From Pseudomonas oryzihabitans (GTDB lineage Bacteria; Pseudomonadota; Gammaproteobacteria; Pseudomonadales; Pseudomonadaceae), in NCBI RefSeq assembly GCF_024652905.1, contig NZ_CP102428.1, positions 1,376,501 to 1,440,500 on the forward strand: a stretch of DNA of 64,000 nucleotides, written 5' to 3'. The notes beneath the pieces are model-generated. The model searched no databases and was not told where the DNA came from. It worked only from the letters and a program-made list of their open reading frames with translations. Below, one piece after another: positions 18,599 through 30,232 of this stretch (its first letter is position 1; every line of letters begins with the position of its first letter). Position numbers and translations under genes: made by a program.

Positions 18599-19461
18599 TG
18601 AAGAGAGACCAGGAGCGGGACGAAGAACCGCGACAGAGCCAGGAGTCCACGCCGGATGACCCGGAGCTGAGTCGCGAAGAAGAAGAGGACGTCGACGAAA
18701 ACCAGTTGCCACGCGCCGTGGTGCTCCACGAGATCATCCGCACCCAGGGTGATCACGAATTGGAACGGACCATCGCGGCGTTGTTCTGGTCGGCGCTGGC
18801 CGCCGGCCTGACCATGGGGCTCTCGCTGATGGCGATGGGGCTGCTCAACGCCAATCTGCCCGAGGGCGGCTACAGCAAGGTCATCGCCAGCTTTGGCTAT
18901 TCGGCCGGCTTCCTGGCGGTAATCCTGGCTCGTCAGCAACTGTTCACCGAAAACACCCTGACGGCGGTGCTGCCGGTGATGAGCGAACCCACCCTGCATA
19001 ACTTCTGTCGCCTGGGCCGGCTGTGGGGGGTTGTACTGGTGGGTAATCTCCTCGGGACCATCCTGGTCGCCTATGTGATCCTCCATCTGCCGCTGTTCGA
19101 TGCCAAGGCCGACGCGAAATTCTTGGAGATAGGAACCAAGGTGATGGAAAACGATGCCTCGGCGATGTTCGCCAAGGGCATCATATCCGGCTGGATGATC
19201 GCCACCATGGTCTGGATGCTGCCGGCTGCGGAGCACGCCAGAATCTGGATCATCGTGCTCATCACCTACCTGATGGCTCTGGGCGACTTTACCCACATCG
19301 TGGTGGGTAGCCTGGAGGTGGCCTATCTGGTGTTCGCCGGGGAGGCGAGTTGGGGCGACTTCTGGCTGACCTTTGCTGGGCCCACCCTGGCGGGCAACAT
19401 CGTCGGGGGCAGTCTGATCTTTGCGCTGATCAGCCATGCCCAGGTGCGCAGCGACACCTGA
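18598..19461 (+). CDS. Formate/nitrite transporter (FNT) family channel
   Basis: The 287-residue protein begins with a highly charged cytoplasmic head of about 50 residues (EEEEDVDENQLPRAV) and then the six-helix FNT core. It shares the FocA/NirC plan: helix 1 LFWSALAAGLTMGLSL, a re-entrant segment around QQLFTENTLTAVLP, and WGVVLVGNLLGTI. The end GPTLAGNIVGGSL is also typical. FNT proteins conduct formate, nitrite, acetate or hydrosulfide; the long acidic head and divergence from FocA make the substrate uncertain. A strong terminator follows. Confidence 0.85.
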   Translation: MKRDQERDEEPRQSQESTPDDPELSREEEEDVDENQLPRAVVLHEIIRTQGDHELERTIAALFWSALAAGLTMGLSLMAMGLLNANLPEGGYSKVIASFGYSAGFLAVILARQQLFTENTLTAVLPVMSEPTLHNFCRLGRLWGVVLVGNLLGTILVAYVILHLPLFDAKADAKFLEIGTKVMENDASAMFAKGIISGWMIATMVWMLPAAEHARIWIIVLITYLMALGDFTHIVVGSLEVAYLVFAGEASWGDFWLTFAGPTLAGNIVGGSLIFALISHAQVRSDT

Positions 19462-19469
19462 AAGCGAAA

Positions 19470-19490
19470 GGGCCGGCAAATTGCCGGCCC
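19470..19490. terminator. Bidirectional terminator between FNT gene and fabI
   Basis: GGGCCGGCAA pairs exactly with TTGCCGGCCC around a one-base centre at 19480, with GAAA on the left and TTC on the right. It sits between the convergent stops at 19461 and 19518 and can serve both genes. Confidence 0.8.
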
Positions 19491-19517
19491 TTCGCGGTGA
19501 TCAGGTAGCTGCTTCGA

Positions 19518-20318
19518 TCACTCGTCGTCGTTGAGCTGACCCATGGCGGTGGTGTTGAAGCCACCGTCGACATAGAGGATCTCGCCGCTGATGCCCGACG
19601 CCAGGTCGGAGCAGAGGAAGGCGCCGGCGTTGCCGACTTCGTCGATGGTCACGTTGCGGCGCAGGGGCGTCTGACGCTCGTTGGCGGCCAGCATCTTGCG
19701 GAAGCTCTTGATGCCCGAGGCGGCCAGGGTGCGGATCGGACCGGCGGACACGGCGTTGACGCGGGTGCCTTCCGGGCCGAGGCTGCCGGCCAGGTAGCGG
19801 ACACCGGCCTCCAGACTGGCCTTAGCCATGCCCATGACGTTGTAGTTGGGCATGGTGCGCTCGGCGCCCAGATAGGACAGGGTGAGCAGGCTGCCGTTGC
19901 GGCCACGCATCATCTCGCGACCGGCCTTGGCCAGGGCGACGAAGCTGTAGGCGCTGATGTCATGGGCGATCTTGAAGCCGTCACGGGTGGTCACCGCGGT
20001 GAAGTCGCCGTCCAGCTGGTCACCGGGGGCGAAGCCGACCGAGTGAACGATGCAGTCCAGACCGTCCCACTTCTTCGCCAGCTCGGTGAACACGGCTTCG
20101 ATCTGGGCGTCATCGGCGACATCGCAGGGGAAGCACAGCTCGGGATTGGAACCCCAGCCCGCGGCGAATTCTTCGACGCGACCCTTGAGCTTCTCGTTCT
20201 GGTAGGTGAAGGCCAGCTCGGCGCCTTCGCGGTGCATGGCGGCGGCGATGCCGGAGGCGATGGACAGCTTGCTGGCGACGCCGACGATGAGAACGCGCTT
20301 ACCGGCGAGAAATCCCAT
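19518..20318 (-). CDS. fabI: Enoyl-[acyl-carrier-protein] reductase (NADH), FabI
   Basis: The 266-residue short-chain dehydrogenase catalyses the last reduction of each fatty-acid elongation cycle. It has the divergent FabI nucleotide motif ([20 protein letters not shown]), HSVGFAP, and the catalytic Tyr-X6-Lys in [10 protein letters not shown]. The loop [14 protein letters not shown] covers the active site and is the region bound by triclosan. It lies just before mltD-gloB in an order shared with P. aeruginosa, although the peptide ABC genes found there between fabI and mltD are missing here. Confidence 0.97.
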   Translation of the reverse strand: MGFLAGKRVLIVGVASKLSIASGIAAAMHREGAELAFTYQNEKLKGRVEEFAAGWGSNPELCFPCDVADDAQIEAVFTELAKKWDGLDCIVHSVGFAPGDQLDGDFTAVTTRDGFKIAHDISAYSFVALAKAGREMMRGRNGSLLTLSYLGAERTMPNYNVMGMAKASLEAGVRYLAGSLGPEGTRVNAVSAGPIRTLAASGIKSFRKMLAANERQTPLRRNVTIDEVGNAGAFLCSDLASGISGEILYVDGGFNTTAMGQLNDDE

Positions 20319-20511
20319 GGTTTTTTCCTCTTCTGTGTTGAATCCCGGGCAGCCGCCAAGGGCTGAGGTCCGGGTTGGGCATGGCTCTGCGCAGGTCAGA
20401 GCGAGATCTGGCCTGGCTCCGCTAGGGGTCAGGCACGGGTGGGGCGGTAAGGTAGCAGGTCGATACCCGGGACAAAAGCGCTGGTTGACCGCTGCGGTGA
20501 GCGGTCGCGCC

Positions 20512-22146
20512 TCAGTTGAGGAACAGCGTCAGGGTCTGGCCGGGGGTCAGGGCGGAGGCCACGCGTGGATTCCAGTCCTGCAGCGCCTGCACGCCGATGT
20601 TGTAGCGCTTGGCGATCTGGTAGAGCGAATCGCCCGCCTTGACCCGGTAGTAGGTGGGCGCGGCCTTGGCGTTCTTGGTCGTCTTGACAGCTGCCTGGGT
20701 GGCCTTGACGGTATAGGAGGCCGGCATCGCCACGGCCGTGGCGGTGCCGCTGCCGGTACCGTGCAGCTTCAGGGTCTCACCGACCTTGAGGCCGCGCTTG
20801 CCGAGATCGTTCCAGCGCTTGAGATCGCCCAGCTCCACCTCGTTGGCCCGGGCGATGGACCAGAGGCTGTCGCCGGTGCGCACCTTGTAGGTCCGTACCA
20901 CGGGCTCTTCGGCCACGGCGATGGTTTCCAGGGGCGTGGTGGTCTTGCCGGTCTCGCGCCGTGGGATCAGCAATTCCCGGCCAGCGGCCAGGCGGCTGCT
21001 GCCACTGAGCTTGTTGAGGGCGACGAGTTGCTCGACGCTCACGCGGTTGCGCTTGGCGACGCTGCGCAGGGTATCGCCGCGGCGAACCCGGTATTCCTGC
21101 CACTGCACCACGGCCTCGGGGGCGATGTCGGGCAGGGTCGCGACCAGGCGCTGGGCCTTTTCCGCCGGCACCAGCAGGTGCTTGGGGCCGTCCATGGTCA
21201 CGCGCTGCGTGTAGGCGGGATTCAGACGATAGAGTTCGTTGGCGTCCAGGTCCGCCAGTTCCGCGACCCGGGCCAGGTCCAGGTGCTGCTTGATGTCCAC
21301 CACTTCGAAGTAGGGCTCGTTCGGGATGGACTCCAGGGCCAGGCCGTAGGCGTCCGGATTGCGCACGATCTGGGAAACGGCGAGCAGCTTGGGTACGTAG
21401 TCCTGGGTCTCCGGCGGCAGGGAGGACAGGTTCCAGTAGTCGGTCGGCAGACCCAGTGACTGGTTGCGTTCGATGGCACGACCGACCGTGCCTTCGCCGG
21501 CATTGTAGGCGGCCAGGGCCAGCAGCCAGTCGCCACCGAACATGTCATGCAGCTTGCTCAGGTAGTCCAGCGCGGCATTGGTCGAGGCGGTGATGTCGCG
21601 GCGACCGTCATAGAAGCGGGTCTGGCGCAGATTGAAATACTTGCCGGTGGTGGGAATGAACTGCCACAGACCGGAGGCCGCACTGCGCGAGAGGGCATTG
21701 GGATTGAAGGAGCTTTCCACCACCGGTAGCAGGGCCAGTTCCAGCGGCATGTTGCGCTCTTCGAGGCGCTCGACGATGTAGTGCAGGTAGGGCGCGCCGC
21801 GGCTGCAGGATTGGGCGAGGGCGGCTTCATGGCTCGCATACCAGAGGCGCTGGCGATCGATGCGCGGATTGGTACCGTTGTCGCCTGCGCCCTGGAGCTG
21901 ATAGCCGTCGCGCACCCGGTCCCAGATGTCGCCGCTGGTAGCCGCCGCGGTCGGCGCCTTGCGCAGCCATTCCGGGGGACGCTGCATCTTGCTTTGCGTC
22001 ATGTGCAGATCGGCCTGATAGGCGCGATTCTCCGGCTGCGAGTTGCTTTGACAGCCGGCGAGAACGACCGCGAGGCAAAGCGCCGAGACTTTGAAGGAGG
22101 TGGCCAGCACGTCTAGTTCGCGGGTTTTCGGCGTCGCTGGCGGCAT
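20512..22146 (-). CDS. mltD: Membrane-bound lytic murein transglycosylase D with LysM repeats
   Basis: The lipoprotein is 544 residues from the ATG at 22146. Lipobox LAGC follows a short hydrophobic stretch ([13 protein letters not shown]). The SLT catalytic domain spans about 85-240, with the catalytic Glu in [13 protein letters not shown] and [11 protein letters not shown]. Three LysM domains then bind glycan: [32 protein letters not shown] and [16 protein letters not shown]. It cleaves peptidoglycan from the periplasmic face of the outer membrane. An in-frame start 63 bp upstream exists but adds a non-conserved proline-rich stretch. It is followed on the chromosome by fabI and preceded by gloB, all leftward. 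Confidence 0.94.
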   Translation of the reverse strand: MPPATPKTRELDVLATSFKVSALCLAVVLAGCQSNSQPENRAYQADLHMTQSKMQRPPEWLRKAPTAAATSGDIWDRVRDGYQLQGAGDNGTNPRIDRQRLWYASHEAALAQSCSRGAPYLHYIVERLEERNMPLELALLPVVESSFNPNALSRSAASGLWQFIPTTGKYFNLRQTRFYDGRRDITASTNAALDYLSKLHDMFGGDWLLALAAYNAGEGTVGRAIERNQSLGLPTDYWNLSSLPPETQDYVPKLLAVSQIVRNPDAYGLALESIPNEPYFEVVDIKQHLDLARVAELADLDANELYRLNPAYTQRVTMDGPKHLLVPAEKAQRLVATLPDIAPEAVVQWQEYRVRRGDTLRSVAKRNRVSVEQLVALNKLSGSSRLAAGRELLIPRRETGKTTTPLETIAVAEEPVVRTYKVRTGDSLWSIARANEVELGDLKRWNDLGKRGLKVGETLKLHGTGSGTATAVAMPASYTVKATQAAVKTTKNAKAAPTYYRVKAGDSLYQIAKRYNIGVQALQDWNPRVASALTPGQTLTLFLN

Positions 22147-22291
22147 TGGTCTGGGCTTTCCGGGAGCTGGAGGATGGGCGATTCTAGGAACCGCATCCCG
22201 GGGGGTCAAGGAACAACCCCTTGGCCTGTGACCTGTACGACGACCGAAAACCGCGCGTTCCGGCGTGGTGACGGGACCTGGGCAATAGGTG

Positions 22292-23071
22292 TCAGAACGT
22301 GTCCTTCCAGCCTCTCAGGGCGGCGAAATAGGTATCCTCCGACGCCTCCGCAGCCACTCCGCGCTCCTCCTGCAGGCGTTGGCGCACGCCGTTTTCGGCC
22401 GTGCGCAGAAAGGGATTGATGCGGCGCTCGCGCCCCAGGGTGGAGGGCAGGGTAGGCCGCTGGGCCTCCCGCAACCGCTGGGTCTCGGCCAGGGCCTGTT
22501 GGACCGTGGCATTCTCCGGTTCCACGGCCTGGGCGAAGCGCAGGTTGCTCAGGGTGTATTCGTGGCCGCAATAGATTTCGGTGGCGTCCGGCAGGCTGGC
22601 CAGGCGCTGCAGGGAGGCCAGCATCTGGCTGGGCGTGCCTTCGAAGAGCCGCCCACAGCCCGCCGAGAATAGGGTATCGCCGCTGAACAGCAGGGGCCGT
22701 TCGCCAGCCACATAAAAGGCGATGTGGCCGGCGGTATGGCCGGGCACGCGCAGCACCTCGAACGCGATCCCCAGGACTTCCAGCCGCTGGCCGTCGGCCA
22801 GGGGCAGGTCGACCGCGGCGATGCGCTCGTCGGCCGGCGCGCTCACCCGGGCGCCGCTACGCTGCTTGAGCGCGGCGATGCCGCCGGTATGGTCGTTATG
22901 ATGATGGGTGATCAGGATATCGGTCAGGCGCCAGTCGGGATTCGCGTCGAGCCAGGCGAGTACGGGCGCGGCATCGCCGGGATCGACCACGACCGCCTGT
23001 CTTGTCGCCGCGTCCTTGATCAGCCAGATGTAGTTATCGTTGAAGGCGGGCAGCGGAAGTATGTCGAACAT
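22292..23071 (-). CDS. gloB: Hydroxyacylglutathione hydrolase (glyoxalase II)
   Basis: The 259-residue metallo-beta-lactamase fold enzyme hydrolyses S-lactoylglutathione to lactate and glutathione, completing methylglyoxal detoxification. The binuclear metal motif [10 protein letters not shown] is intact, with further ligands in [21 protein letters not shown] and YCGHEYT. Length matches GloB. It is divergent from the methyltransferase gene, with an 83 bp gap between starts. Confidence 0.96.
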   Translation of the reverse strand: MFDILPLPAFNDNYIWLIKDAATRQAVVVDPGDAAPVLAWLDANPDWRLTDILITHHHNDHTGGIAALKQRSGARVSAPADERIAAVDLPLADGQRLEVLGIAFEVLRVPGHTAGHIAFYVAGERPLLFSGDTLFSAGCGRLFEGTPSQMLASLQRLASLPDATEIYCGHEYTLSNLRFAQAVEPENATVQQALAETQRLREAQRPTLPSTLGRERRINPFLRTAENGVRQRLQEERGVAAEASEDTYFAALRGWKDTF

Positions 23072-23154
23072 GGATGAGCTCTCGGGTCGGACTGCAGGCC
23101 GCTAGGGTAGCAGTGGGTGGTAGGGCATAGGCTTCAGTATGAGAGGACCAGACG

Positions 23155-23931
23155 ATGCACGATGAATTCTCCGCCCAGGTCGATCCGCGCTGGCTGAAGT
23201 TGATGACTTCGGCGCGGGAATGGCTGGCAGGCCCCTTGGGCCAGTTACTGCTGGAGCAGGAGCGGGTGCTGATCGATGAAGAACTCAAGCGCCATTTCGG
23301 CAGCTACCTCGTTCATTACGGTCCGCACCCCACGGCACCGGCCAATTGCGGTCAGCTCAGGCACGCGGTGCGCATCGGGCCGCCGCTGGGCGATGTCGAC
23401 ATCGTCTGCGAGGAAGGCGCCTGGCCGCTGAGTGAGCATGCGGCCGACGTGGTCCTGCTGCAGCATGGCCTGGATTTCTCCCTGGCGCCCCACCGGCTGT
23501 TGCGCGAAGCGGCGTTGAGCGTCCGGCCCGGCGGCCATCTGGTCGTAGTGGGCATCAATCCCTGGAGCCTTTGGGGCGTGCGTCATTACCTGGCCCGGGA
23601 TGCACTGCGCAAGGCCCGCTGTTTCGGCCCCAGTCGGGTCGGCGACTGGCTGTCGGTGCTGGGCTTCGCGCTGGAGAAACGGCGCTTCGGGTGTTATCGT
23701 CCGCCGCTTTCATCCCCCAAGTGGCAACAGCGGCTGGCCTGGATGGAGCAGGGCGAAGCCGAACCCAACTGCGAACAGGCAGCGGGTGCGGGTTTCTATT
23801 TGCTCTCGGCGCGCAAGCTGATGTTCGGCCTGCGTCCGGTGCCCCAGGCGCGCAAGGAACCGCGTGGCAAGCTGGTGCCCATGCCGGTGGCCAAGATCAG
23901 CCGCCGCGAATCGAGTGAATCCAATGAGTGA
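23155..23931 (+). CDS. Class I SAM-dependent methyltransferase
   Basis: The 258-residue protein belongs to the methyltransferase family always found between gloB and rnhA in Pseudomonas. Motifs of the later part of the Rossmann domain are seen: [20 protein letters not shown] and [20 protein letters not shown]. The classical glycine-rich motif I is not obvious, so SAM binding may be degenerate. The C-terminal 30 residues are basic. The substrate is unknown. Its end overlaps rnhA by eight bases. Confidence 0.85.
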   Translation: MHDEFSAQVDPRWLKLMTSAREWLAGPLGQLLLEQERVLIDEELKRHFGSYLVHYGPHPTAPANCGQLRHAVRIGPPLGDVDIVCEEGAWPLSEHAADVVLLQHGLDFSLAPHRLLREAALSVRPGGHLVVVGINPWSLWGVRHYLARDALRKARCFGPSRVGDWLSVLGFALEKRRFGCYRPPLSSPKWQQRLAWMEQGEAEPNCEQAAGAGFYLLSARKLMFGLRPVPQARKEPRGKLVPMPVAKISRRESSESNE

Positions 23932-24388
23932 CGACATCGTCGAGGTCTTTACCGACGGCGCCTGCAAGGGCAATCCCGGCCCCGGTGGCTGGGGTGCCCT
24001 GCTGAAATTCAAGGGTGCGGAGCGCGAGCTCTGGGGCGGCGAAGCCAACACCACCAACAATCGCATGGAGCTGATGGCGGCCATCCAGGCCCTGGCGGCG
24101 CTCAAGCGCCCCTGCCAGATCCGCCTGACCACCGACTCCGAGTACGTGATGAAGGGCATCACCCAATGGCTGGTGAACTGGAAGAAGCGCGGCTGGCAGA
24201 CCGCCGCCAAGCAGCCAGTGAAGAATGCCGAGCTCTGGCAGGCCCTGGATGAGCAGGTGCAGCGCCATCAGGTGGAGTGGCGCTGGGTGCGTGGCCATAC
24301 CGGCCATCCCGAGAACGAGCGGGCCGACCAGTTGGCCAACCGCGGTGTCGATGAAGTCCGGCAGGCCAAGCAGGCCGCCAAGGCATAA
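23924..24388 (+). CDS. rnhA: Ribonuclease HI
   Basis: The protein is 154 residues from ATG 23924, overlapping the methyltransferase end. The active-site carboxylates are all present: Asp in [16 protein letters not shown], Glu in [10 protein letters not shown], Asp in [10 protein letters not shown] and Asp in [10 protein letters not shown]. The basic handle (NWKKRGWQT) is also there. It removes RNA from RNA-DNA hybrids. The in-frame ORF extends further upstream inside the methyltransferase gene, but homologues start here. Confidence 0.97.
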   Translation: MSDDIVEVFTDGACKGNPGPGGWGALLKFKGAERELWGGEANTTNNRMELMAAIQALAALKRPCQIRLTTDSEYVMKGITQWLVNWKKRGWQTAAKQPVKNAELWQALDEQVQRHQVEWRWVRGHTGHPENERADQLANRGVDEVRQAKQAAKA

Positions 24389-24406
24389 CCAGCCAAGAGG
24401 TTAGCG

Positions 24407-25141
24407 ATGAGATATGTAGTTCTGGATACCGAAACCACCGGCATGCCGGTGACCGATGGCCACCGGATCATCGAGATCGGTGGGGTCGAGGTCATCGGCC
24501 GGCGACTGACCGGGCGGCATTTCCATGTCTATCTCAATCCGGATCGGCAGATCGACGAAGGTGCCATCGCGGTCCACGGCATCACCGATGAATATGTCGC
24601 CGACAAGCCGCGCTTCGCCGAAATCGCCGACAGCTTCTTCGAGTTCATCGAAGGCGCCGAACTGGTCATCCACAACGCGCCCTTCGACGTGGGCTTCATC
24701 AACATGGAGTTCGCCCGGCTGGGTGTCCATCCCGAACGCGCCGACATCACCCAGCACTGCTCGGTGCTCGACACCCTGGTCATGGCGCGCGGTCGGCACC
24801 CCGGTCAGCGCAACAGTCTGGACGCCCTCTGCAAGCGCTACGGCGTAGACAACTCCAACCGCGAGTTGCACGGCGCCTTGCTGGACGCCGAGATCCTCGC
24901 GGACGTCTACCTGGCCATGACCGGTGGCCAGACCAGCCTGTCGCTGGCGGCCCACGGCCAGGAAGGCAACGGCGACGGCAATTACGTCATGCCGGTCAAG
25001 CGACTGCCGACCGATCGCCAGCGGACCCGGGTGATCAGCGCCACCCCCGCGGATCTCGATGCCCATGCGGCGCGCATGGCGGCCATCGAAAAGAGCTGTG
25101 GCCGGACCCCGCTCTGGCTGACCGGCACGGCCGCCGAATAG
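24407..25141 (+). CDS. dnaQ: DNA polymerase III epsilon subunit (3'-5' proofreading exonuclease)
   Basis: The 244-residue DEDDh exonuclease has Exo I LDTETTGMP, Exo II HNAPFDVGF and Exo III HGALLDAEILADVY with the catalytic His. The roughly 60-residue tail should bind the alpha subunit. It lies 18 bp after rnhA in the conserved rnhA-dnaQ pair. It provides proofreading in the polymerase III core with DnaE and HolE-type subunits. Confidence 0.96.
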   Translation: MRYVVLDTETTGMPVTDGHRIIEIGGVEVIGRRLTGRHFHVYLNPDRQIDEGAIAVHGITDEYVADKPRFAEIADSFFEFIEGAELVIHNAPFDVGFINMEFARLGVHPERADITQHCSVLDTLVMARGRHPGQRNSLDALCKRYGVDNSNRELHGALLDAEILADVYLAMTGGQTSLSLAAHGQEGNGDGNYVMPVKRLPTDRQRTRVISATPADLDAHAARMAAIEKSCGRTPLWLTGTAAE

Positions 25142-25554
25142 CCACCTCCGCCTCTCGCTACACGCCCGGTTTACCCATGACCGGGCGTCCGCGTTCGTCT
25201 GAATAAGCTGAAAGACCTCACAATTTTCAGCTATCGTTCAACTAAGATGCTGCAGGCTGGTCATTTGAGCCCGCATGAAGCCTCGAATTTCGAATTGCGC
25301 GGAACTTTATTTTTCCCGCGAACTCGTATGACGATTCGGAATTATCGCTTCGCTTTTGTGGATTTACAGGTCTAGCGTTCCAGAGCAAGGTTCCCTGGCG
25401 TGGCGAGAGGTCAGATCCCCGTCCGCCTGGAATGATGAGGGTGGCCCGGTCAGGAAGACGCAGGTACCTAGGCTCCAGTTGGAATAGCAAGCCTTTCTTC
25501 CCGTTTTAAAATGGCGTTGGCGAGGTTGTAATGGCGCAGGAGGCGTAAGGCACC
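25142..25554. other. Intergenic region between dnaQ and fimL
   Basis: About 410 bp without a credible gene. It contains two hairpins: 25163-25187 (listed) and AGCTGAAA/TTTCAGCT at 25206-25232 with an 11-base loop. It also holds a GGTTGTAATGGC sequence at 25524-25535 discussed under findings. The fimL promoter should lie here. A short AT-rich patch (25285-25360) breaks the high-GC pattern. Confidence 0.55.
25163..25187 (+). terminator. Probable terminator after dnaQ
   Basis: CGCCCGGT and ACCGGGCG form a perfect eight-pair stem with a nine-base loop, 22 bp past the dnaQ stop. The T-run is poor, so termination may be Rho-assisted. Confidence 0.5.
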
Positions 25555-27255
25555 ATGGTGACCGGAGCAAGAGCTTTGAGCTTGGTCCGCGAACAGCTGT
25601 TCGCGACCATCGAGGAAGCTGAATCCCATCTTGAACGCTTCATCGTCGAGCGGCACTGCAGCAGCCTGTTGCAGCGTGCGGTCGAGAGTCTTGGCCAGAT
25701 TCGCGGCGCCCTGACGCTGATCGAACTGGCAGGCGCCCAGTTGCTCGCCCACCAGACCCTGCAGATCGCCAACGACATCCCTGCGGGTGCCGGTCCCGAA
25801 CACGACGAACACCTGATGGCGATCTGTCGTGGGTTGCATGTGTTGCGCCGCTATCTCGAACAGCTGCGCAGCGGCCAGGACGAGATGCCCGAACTGTTGC
25901 TGCCGGCGATCAATGCCCTGCGCCTGGCTGGCGGCGAGCCAGAACTTCCGGAAAGCTACTTCTTCAGCGTCCGTCTCGACCAACGCCCCCTGATCAGCGC
26001 GACCACGCGCCTGGGCCTGCGCGAGCGCCAGGCCCAGGCGCGCCGAATGCGTCAAACCTACCAGATCGGCCTGCTGGGCTTTCTGCGTGACGTCAACGGT
26101 GCGGCCAGCCTCAGACTGATGGCGAGAGCGCTGGAGCGCTCCGCCGCGTTGCTGCACGATCATGTCGGCGGCTACCTGCCGTGGGTTGCCGCGGCCACGG
26201 TCGAAGGCTTCGCCCAGGGTCGCCTGACCGCCACGCGTGAACGCAAGCAGCTGTTCGCCCGGGTCGATCGCGAATTGCGTCAGATGCTGGGTAACGACCT
26301 GCACGAGCCGGCGCGTAGCACCCTCAAGGAACTCCTCTATCTCCTGGCGTTGGCTGGTGTCGAGGGCGCCCATCCGCAGGAGGTCATGAACGCCTACGGC
26401 TTCGAGCGCCTCGGATTCACCGATGCTCAGCTCGAAGCCGGCAAGAAGCGTCTCGCCGGTCCGGGCCATGCCGTGATGCATTCGCTGTCGGCCGCCATCC
26501 GCGAAGAGGTGGAAACGGTCAAGGATCTGATCGACCTCATCGAGGCCGAGCTGCGCACGGGCGCCGAGCAGCATCGTCTGCCGCGCTCCGATAACTTCTC
26601 CCGGCTGTATGTCCAGGTTGGCCTATTGGGCAAGACCCTGGAAATGGTCGGGCAGGAGAATGCCGGTCAGGTGCTGCAGCAGTGCCTGCCGAACATCTCT
26701 CAATTACGCGACAAGCCACTCGTGCTCGAAGATCTCGCACCGCTGGCCGATGCCCTGTTGCTGGTGGAAAGCCTGCTGGGCCAGCCCGAAGGGCAAGGCT
26801 CGCTGATCGACGTGCCGCTGGAAGCCGAAGGCGTCCAGCTCAGTGTCGCCAACTACCAGTTGGGCGAGGCCCAGGCGCTACTGCACCGGGAAGCCTACAA
26901 GGGCCTGACCGATGCCAAGCGCGCCATTGGCGCCTTTCTCGATTCGCGGGGCGATACCCTGCATTTGGCCACCGTGCCGGCGCTGCTGGATACCGTCCGC
27001 GGTGCGCTGTTCTTCCTGGGCAATCCCCGTGCCGCTGAACTGGTCCGTGCCTGCACCGGCTATATCCAGCGCTGCCTGATCGAAGGTGGTCAGGCTTGCG
27101 AGCCGGCGACCCTCGAGGTGCTGGCGGACGCTCTCAGCAGCATCGAGTTCTTTGTCGAAAGCGGTGGCACCGAGGGTCAGGACGGCACCCCGGAAATCCT
27201 CGATATCGCGGCGCAAAGCATCCGCGCCCTGGGCTGGACCTCGGCTGCGGCATGA
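25555..27255 (+). CDS. fimL: FimL, type IV pilus/virulence regulatory protein
   Basis: The 566-residue protein is related to the N-terminal part of the chemotaxis-like kinase ChpA, but its phosphotransfer domains lack the histidine. It is mostly helical (SLVREQLFATIEEAESHLERF at the start). Assignment rests on length, character and the fimL-nudC-TSUP order seen in P. aeruginosa. FimL promotes type IV pilus assembly and cAMP signalling by linking the Chp system and FimV/CyaB at the cell pole. An AGGAGG lies 12 bases before the ATG. The nudC start overlaps its stop codon. Confidence 0.85.
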   Translation: MVTGARALSLVREQLFATIEEAESHLERFIVERHCSSLLQRAVESLGQIRGALTLIELAGAQLLAHQTLQIANDIPAGAGPEHDEHLMAICRGLHVLRRYLEQLRSGQDEMPELLLPAINALRLAGGEPELPESYFFSVRLDQRPLISATTRLGLRERQAQARRMRQTYQIGLLGFLRDVNGAASLRLMARALERSAALLHDHVGGYLPWVAAATVEGFAQGRLTATRERKQLFARVDRELRQMLGNDLHEPARSTLKELLYLLALAGVEGAHPQEVMNAYGFERLGFTDAQLEAGKKRLAGPGHAVMHSLSAAIREEVETVKDLIDLIEAELRTGAEQHRLPRSDNFSRLYVQVGLLGKTLEMVGQENAGQVLQQCLPNISQLRDKPLVLEDLAPLADALLLVESLLGQPEGQGSLIDVPLEAEGVQLSVANYQLGEAQALLHREAYKGLTDAKRAIGAFLDSRGDTLHLATVPALLDTVRGALFFLGNPRAAELVRACTGYIQRCLIEGGQACEPATLEVLADALSSIEFFVESGGTEGQDGTPEILDIAAQSIRALGWTSAAA

Positions 27256-28079
27256 GTCTCTGGCAACCTGGCTGGTTCCAGACCGCCCAACCCGCCGGCG
27301 GTTGGCTGGTCTTGCATAGCGGTCAGGCGTTTCTGACCGCGGGGACGGAGGTGCTCTTCGCCCCGGACGATCCGCGCGTCCAGGGGGTCGCAGGTGAGCA
27401 CCATGGTCTGGGTCAGTGGCAGGCGCAGCCGGTCACTCTGCTCGAAGTGGATACGCCGGCGGACGTCGAAGGCTGCGTCTGGCAGCCGCTGCGGCCGCTG
27501 ATGCTGCAGTCGCCCCATGCGCTGTTCAAGTTGCTGGGCTACGCCAATCAGATCGGCACCTGGGCCCGGCAGCATCGCTTTTGTGGGCAGTGCGGTACCC
27601 GTACCTTCGCCCTCGATGGCCAGCGTGGCCTCAAGTGCCCGAATTGCCAGCTCACCCAGTATCCGCGGCTGTCGCCGAGCATGATCGCCCTGGTCACGCG
27701 CGGCGATGAGGTGCTGCTGGCGCGGTCGCCACGCTTCGCGCCCGGGGTCTTCAGCACCCTGGCCGGCTTCGTCGAGCCGGGCGAGTCGGCGGAGGCCTGC
27801 GTACACCGGGAGATCATGGAAGAGGTGGGCGTCTCGGTCACCAACCTGCGCTATCAGGGCAGCCAGAACTGGCCTTATCCGCATTCCCTGATGCTGGGTT
27901 ATCACGTCGACTATCTGGGTGGCGACATCCGTTGCCAACCGGATGAGATCGAGGATGCACGCTGGTTCCATCTGCGCGAGTTGCCGACGCTGCCGCCGGC
28001 CTTTTCCATCTCGCGCTTTCTGATCGATCGCTATCGCGTCGAGCGGCTAGGCGGCGCTGAACCAGTGCTGCCAGATTAG
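27252..28079 (+). CDS. nudC: NAD(H) pyrophosphatase / decapping Nudix hydrolase NudC
   Basis: The protein is 275 residues from the ATG at 27252, overlapping the fimL stop by ATGA. A zinc ribbon (CGQCGTR, then CPNC) precedes the Nudix box GFVEPGESAEACVHREIMEE. The NADH-specific motif SQNWPYPHS follows. It cleaves NADH/NAD to nicotinamide mononucleotide and AMP, and family members remove NAD caps from RNA. Its last 33 bases overlap the convergent TSUP gene. Confidence 0.94.
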   Translation: MSLWQPGWFQTAQPAGGWLVLHSGQAFLTAGTEVLFAPDDPRVQGVAGEHHGLGQWQAQPVTLLEVDTPADVEGCVWQPLRPLMLQSPHALFKLLGYANQIGTWARQHRFCGQCGTRTFALDGQRGLKCPNCQLTQYPRLSPSMIALVTRGDEVLLARSPRFAPGVFSTLAGFVEPGESAEACVHREIMEEVGVSVTNLRYQGSQNWPYPHSLMLGYHVDYLGGDIRCQPDEIEDARWFHLRELPTLPPAFSISRFLIDRYRVERLGGAEPVLPD

Positions 28080-28823
28080 CTTGACGGTCAGCGCCAGCAC
28101 GACGCAGATGAACACCGGGCGGATGAACTTGGCACCGCCGGCGATGGCACTGCGCGCGCCCAGATAGGCGCCCAGGGTCAGCGACAGACCCATGGTCAGC
28201 CCCAGCACCCAGAGTACCTGCCCCAGGGCGATGAACATCACCAGGGCGACCCCGTTGCTGACGAAATTCATGGTGCGGGCCACGCCACTGGCCTTGAGCA
28301 GGTCCAGGGGGTAGAGCAGCAGGCTGCTGACCGTCCAGAAGGCGCCCGTGCCCGGTCCGAACAGGCCGTCGTAGGCGCCCAGCGTCAGCCCCTGCGGCCA
28401 CTGGCGTCGCTGCGGTACGGGCGCGTCGCTGAGTACCGGCGCCTTGGGTGTGCCACCGAACAGCAAATAGAGGGCGCAACTGAACACCACCACCGGCAGC
28501 AGCTGGTTGAGGAAGTCCGCGGAGAGATGGTGGGCAACCAGGGCGCCGATCCCCGCGCCGATGGCGGTAGCCACCAGGGCATGCCGCCACTGACGGGGAT
28601 GGAACAGCTTGCGGCGGTAGAAGGTATAGGCAGCGGTGGCGCTGCCAAAGGTGGAGCTGAGCTTGTTGGTGCCGATCGCCAGGTGGGGCGGCACGCCGGC
28701 CATCAGCAGGGCGGGCACCGTGAGCAGGCCACCGCCGCCGGCGATGGCGTCGATGTAGCCGGCCAGGAAGGCGACCCCCGCCAGCAGCGTCAGGGTCATG
28801 GGGTCCAGGGTGAATTCGAGCAT
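28047..28823 (-). CDS. TSUP-family sulfite/anion exporter-like membrane protein
   Basis: The protein is about 258 residues from the ATG at 28823; another start at 28859 is possible and neither has a strong ribosome-binding site. It has about eight membrane helices and the TSUP glycine/proline signatures: GYIDAIAGGGGLLTVPALLMAG in the first repeat and LGAYDGLFGPGTGAFWTVSS in the second. The DGLFGPGTG motif is diagnostic. Family members export sulfite, sulfoacetate or related anions. The homologue sits at the same place after nudC in P. aeruginosa. The 3' end overlaps nudC by 33 bp on the opposite strand. Confidence 0.85.
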   Translation of the reverse strand: MLEFTLDPMTLTLLAGVAFLAGYIDAIAGGGGLLTVPALLMAGVPPHLAIGTNKLSSTFGSATAAYTFYRRKLFHPRQWRHALVATAIGAGIGALVAHHLSADFLNQLLPVVVFSCALYLLFGGTPKAPVLSDAPVPQRRQWPQGLTLGAYDGLFGPGTGAFWTVSSLLLYPLDLLKASGVARTMNFVSNGVALVMFIALGQVLWVLGLTMGLSLTLGAYLGARSAIAGGAKFIRPVFICVVLALTVKLIWQHWFSAA

Positions 28824-28900
28824 GGGGTAGGGCGCCAGGTGGAACGGGGGCGCCATCATGCATCAGACGCGCAGCCGTCACCACCTGCGGGCGATCCCGA

Positions 28901-30196
<1,296 letters not shown>

Positions 30197-30232
30197 TCAA
30201 TGATTCGTGCGGCTATCGCCCAGGGACTGTCG

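Noticed and set aside
20319-20511. Possible remnant of the peptide ABC genes found between fabI and mltD in P. aeruginosa
   Set aside because: The interval is only 193 bp and shows no ABC-transporter motif in any frame; the genes are simply absent here.
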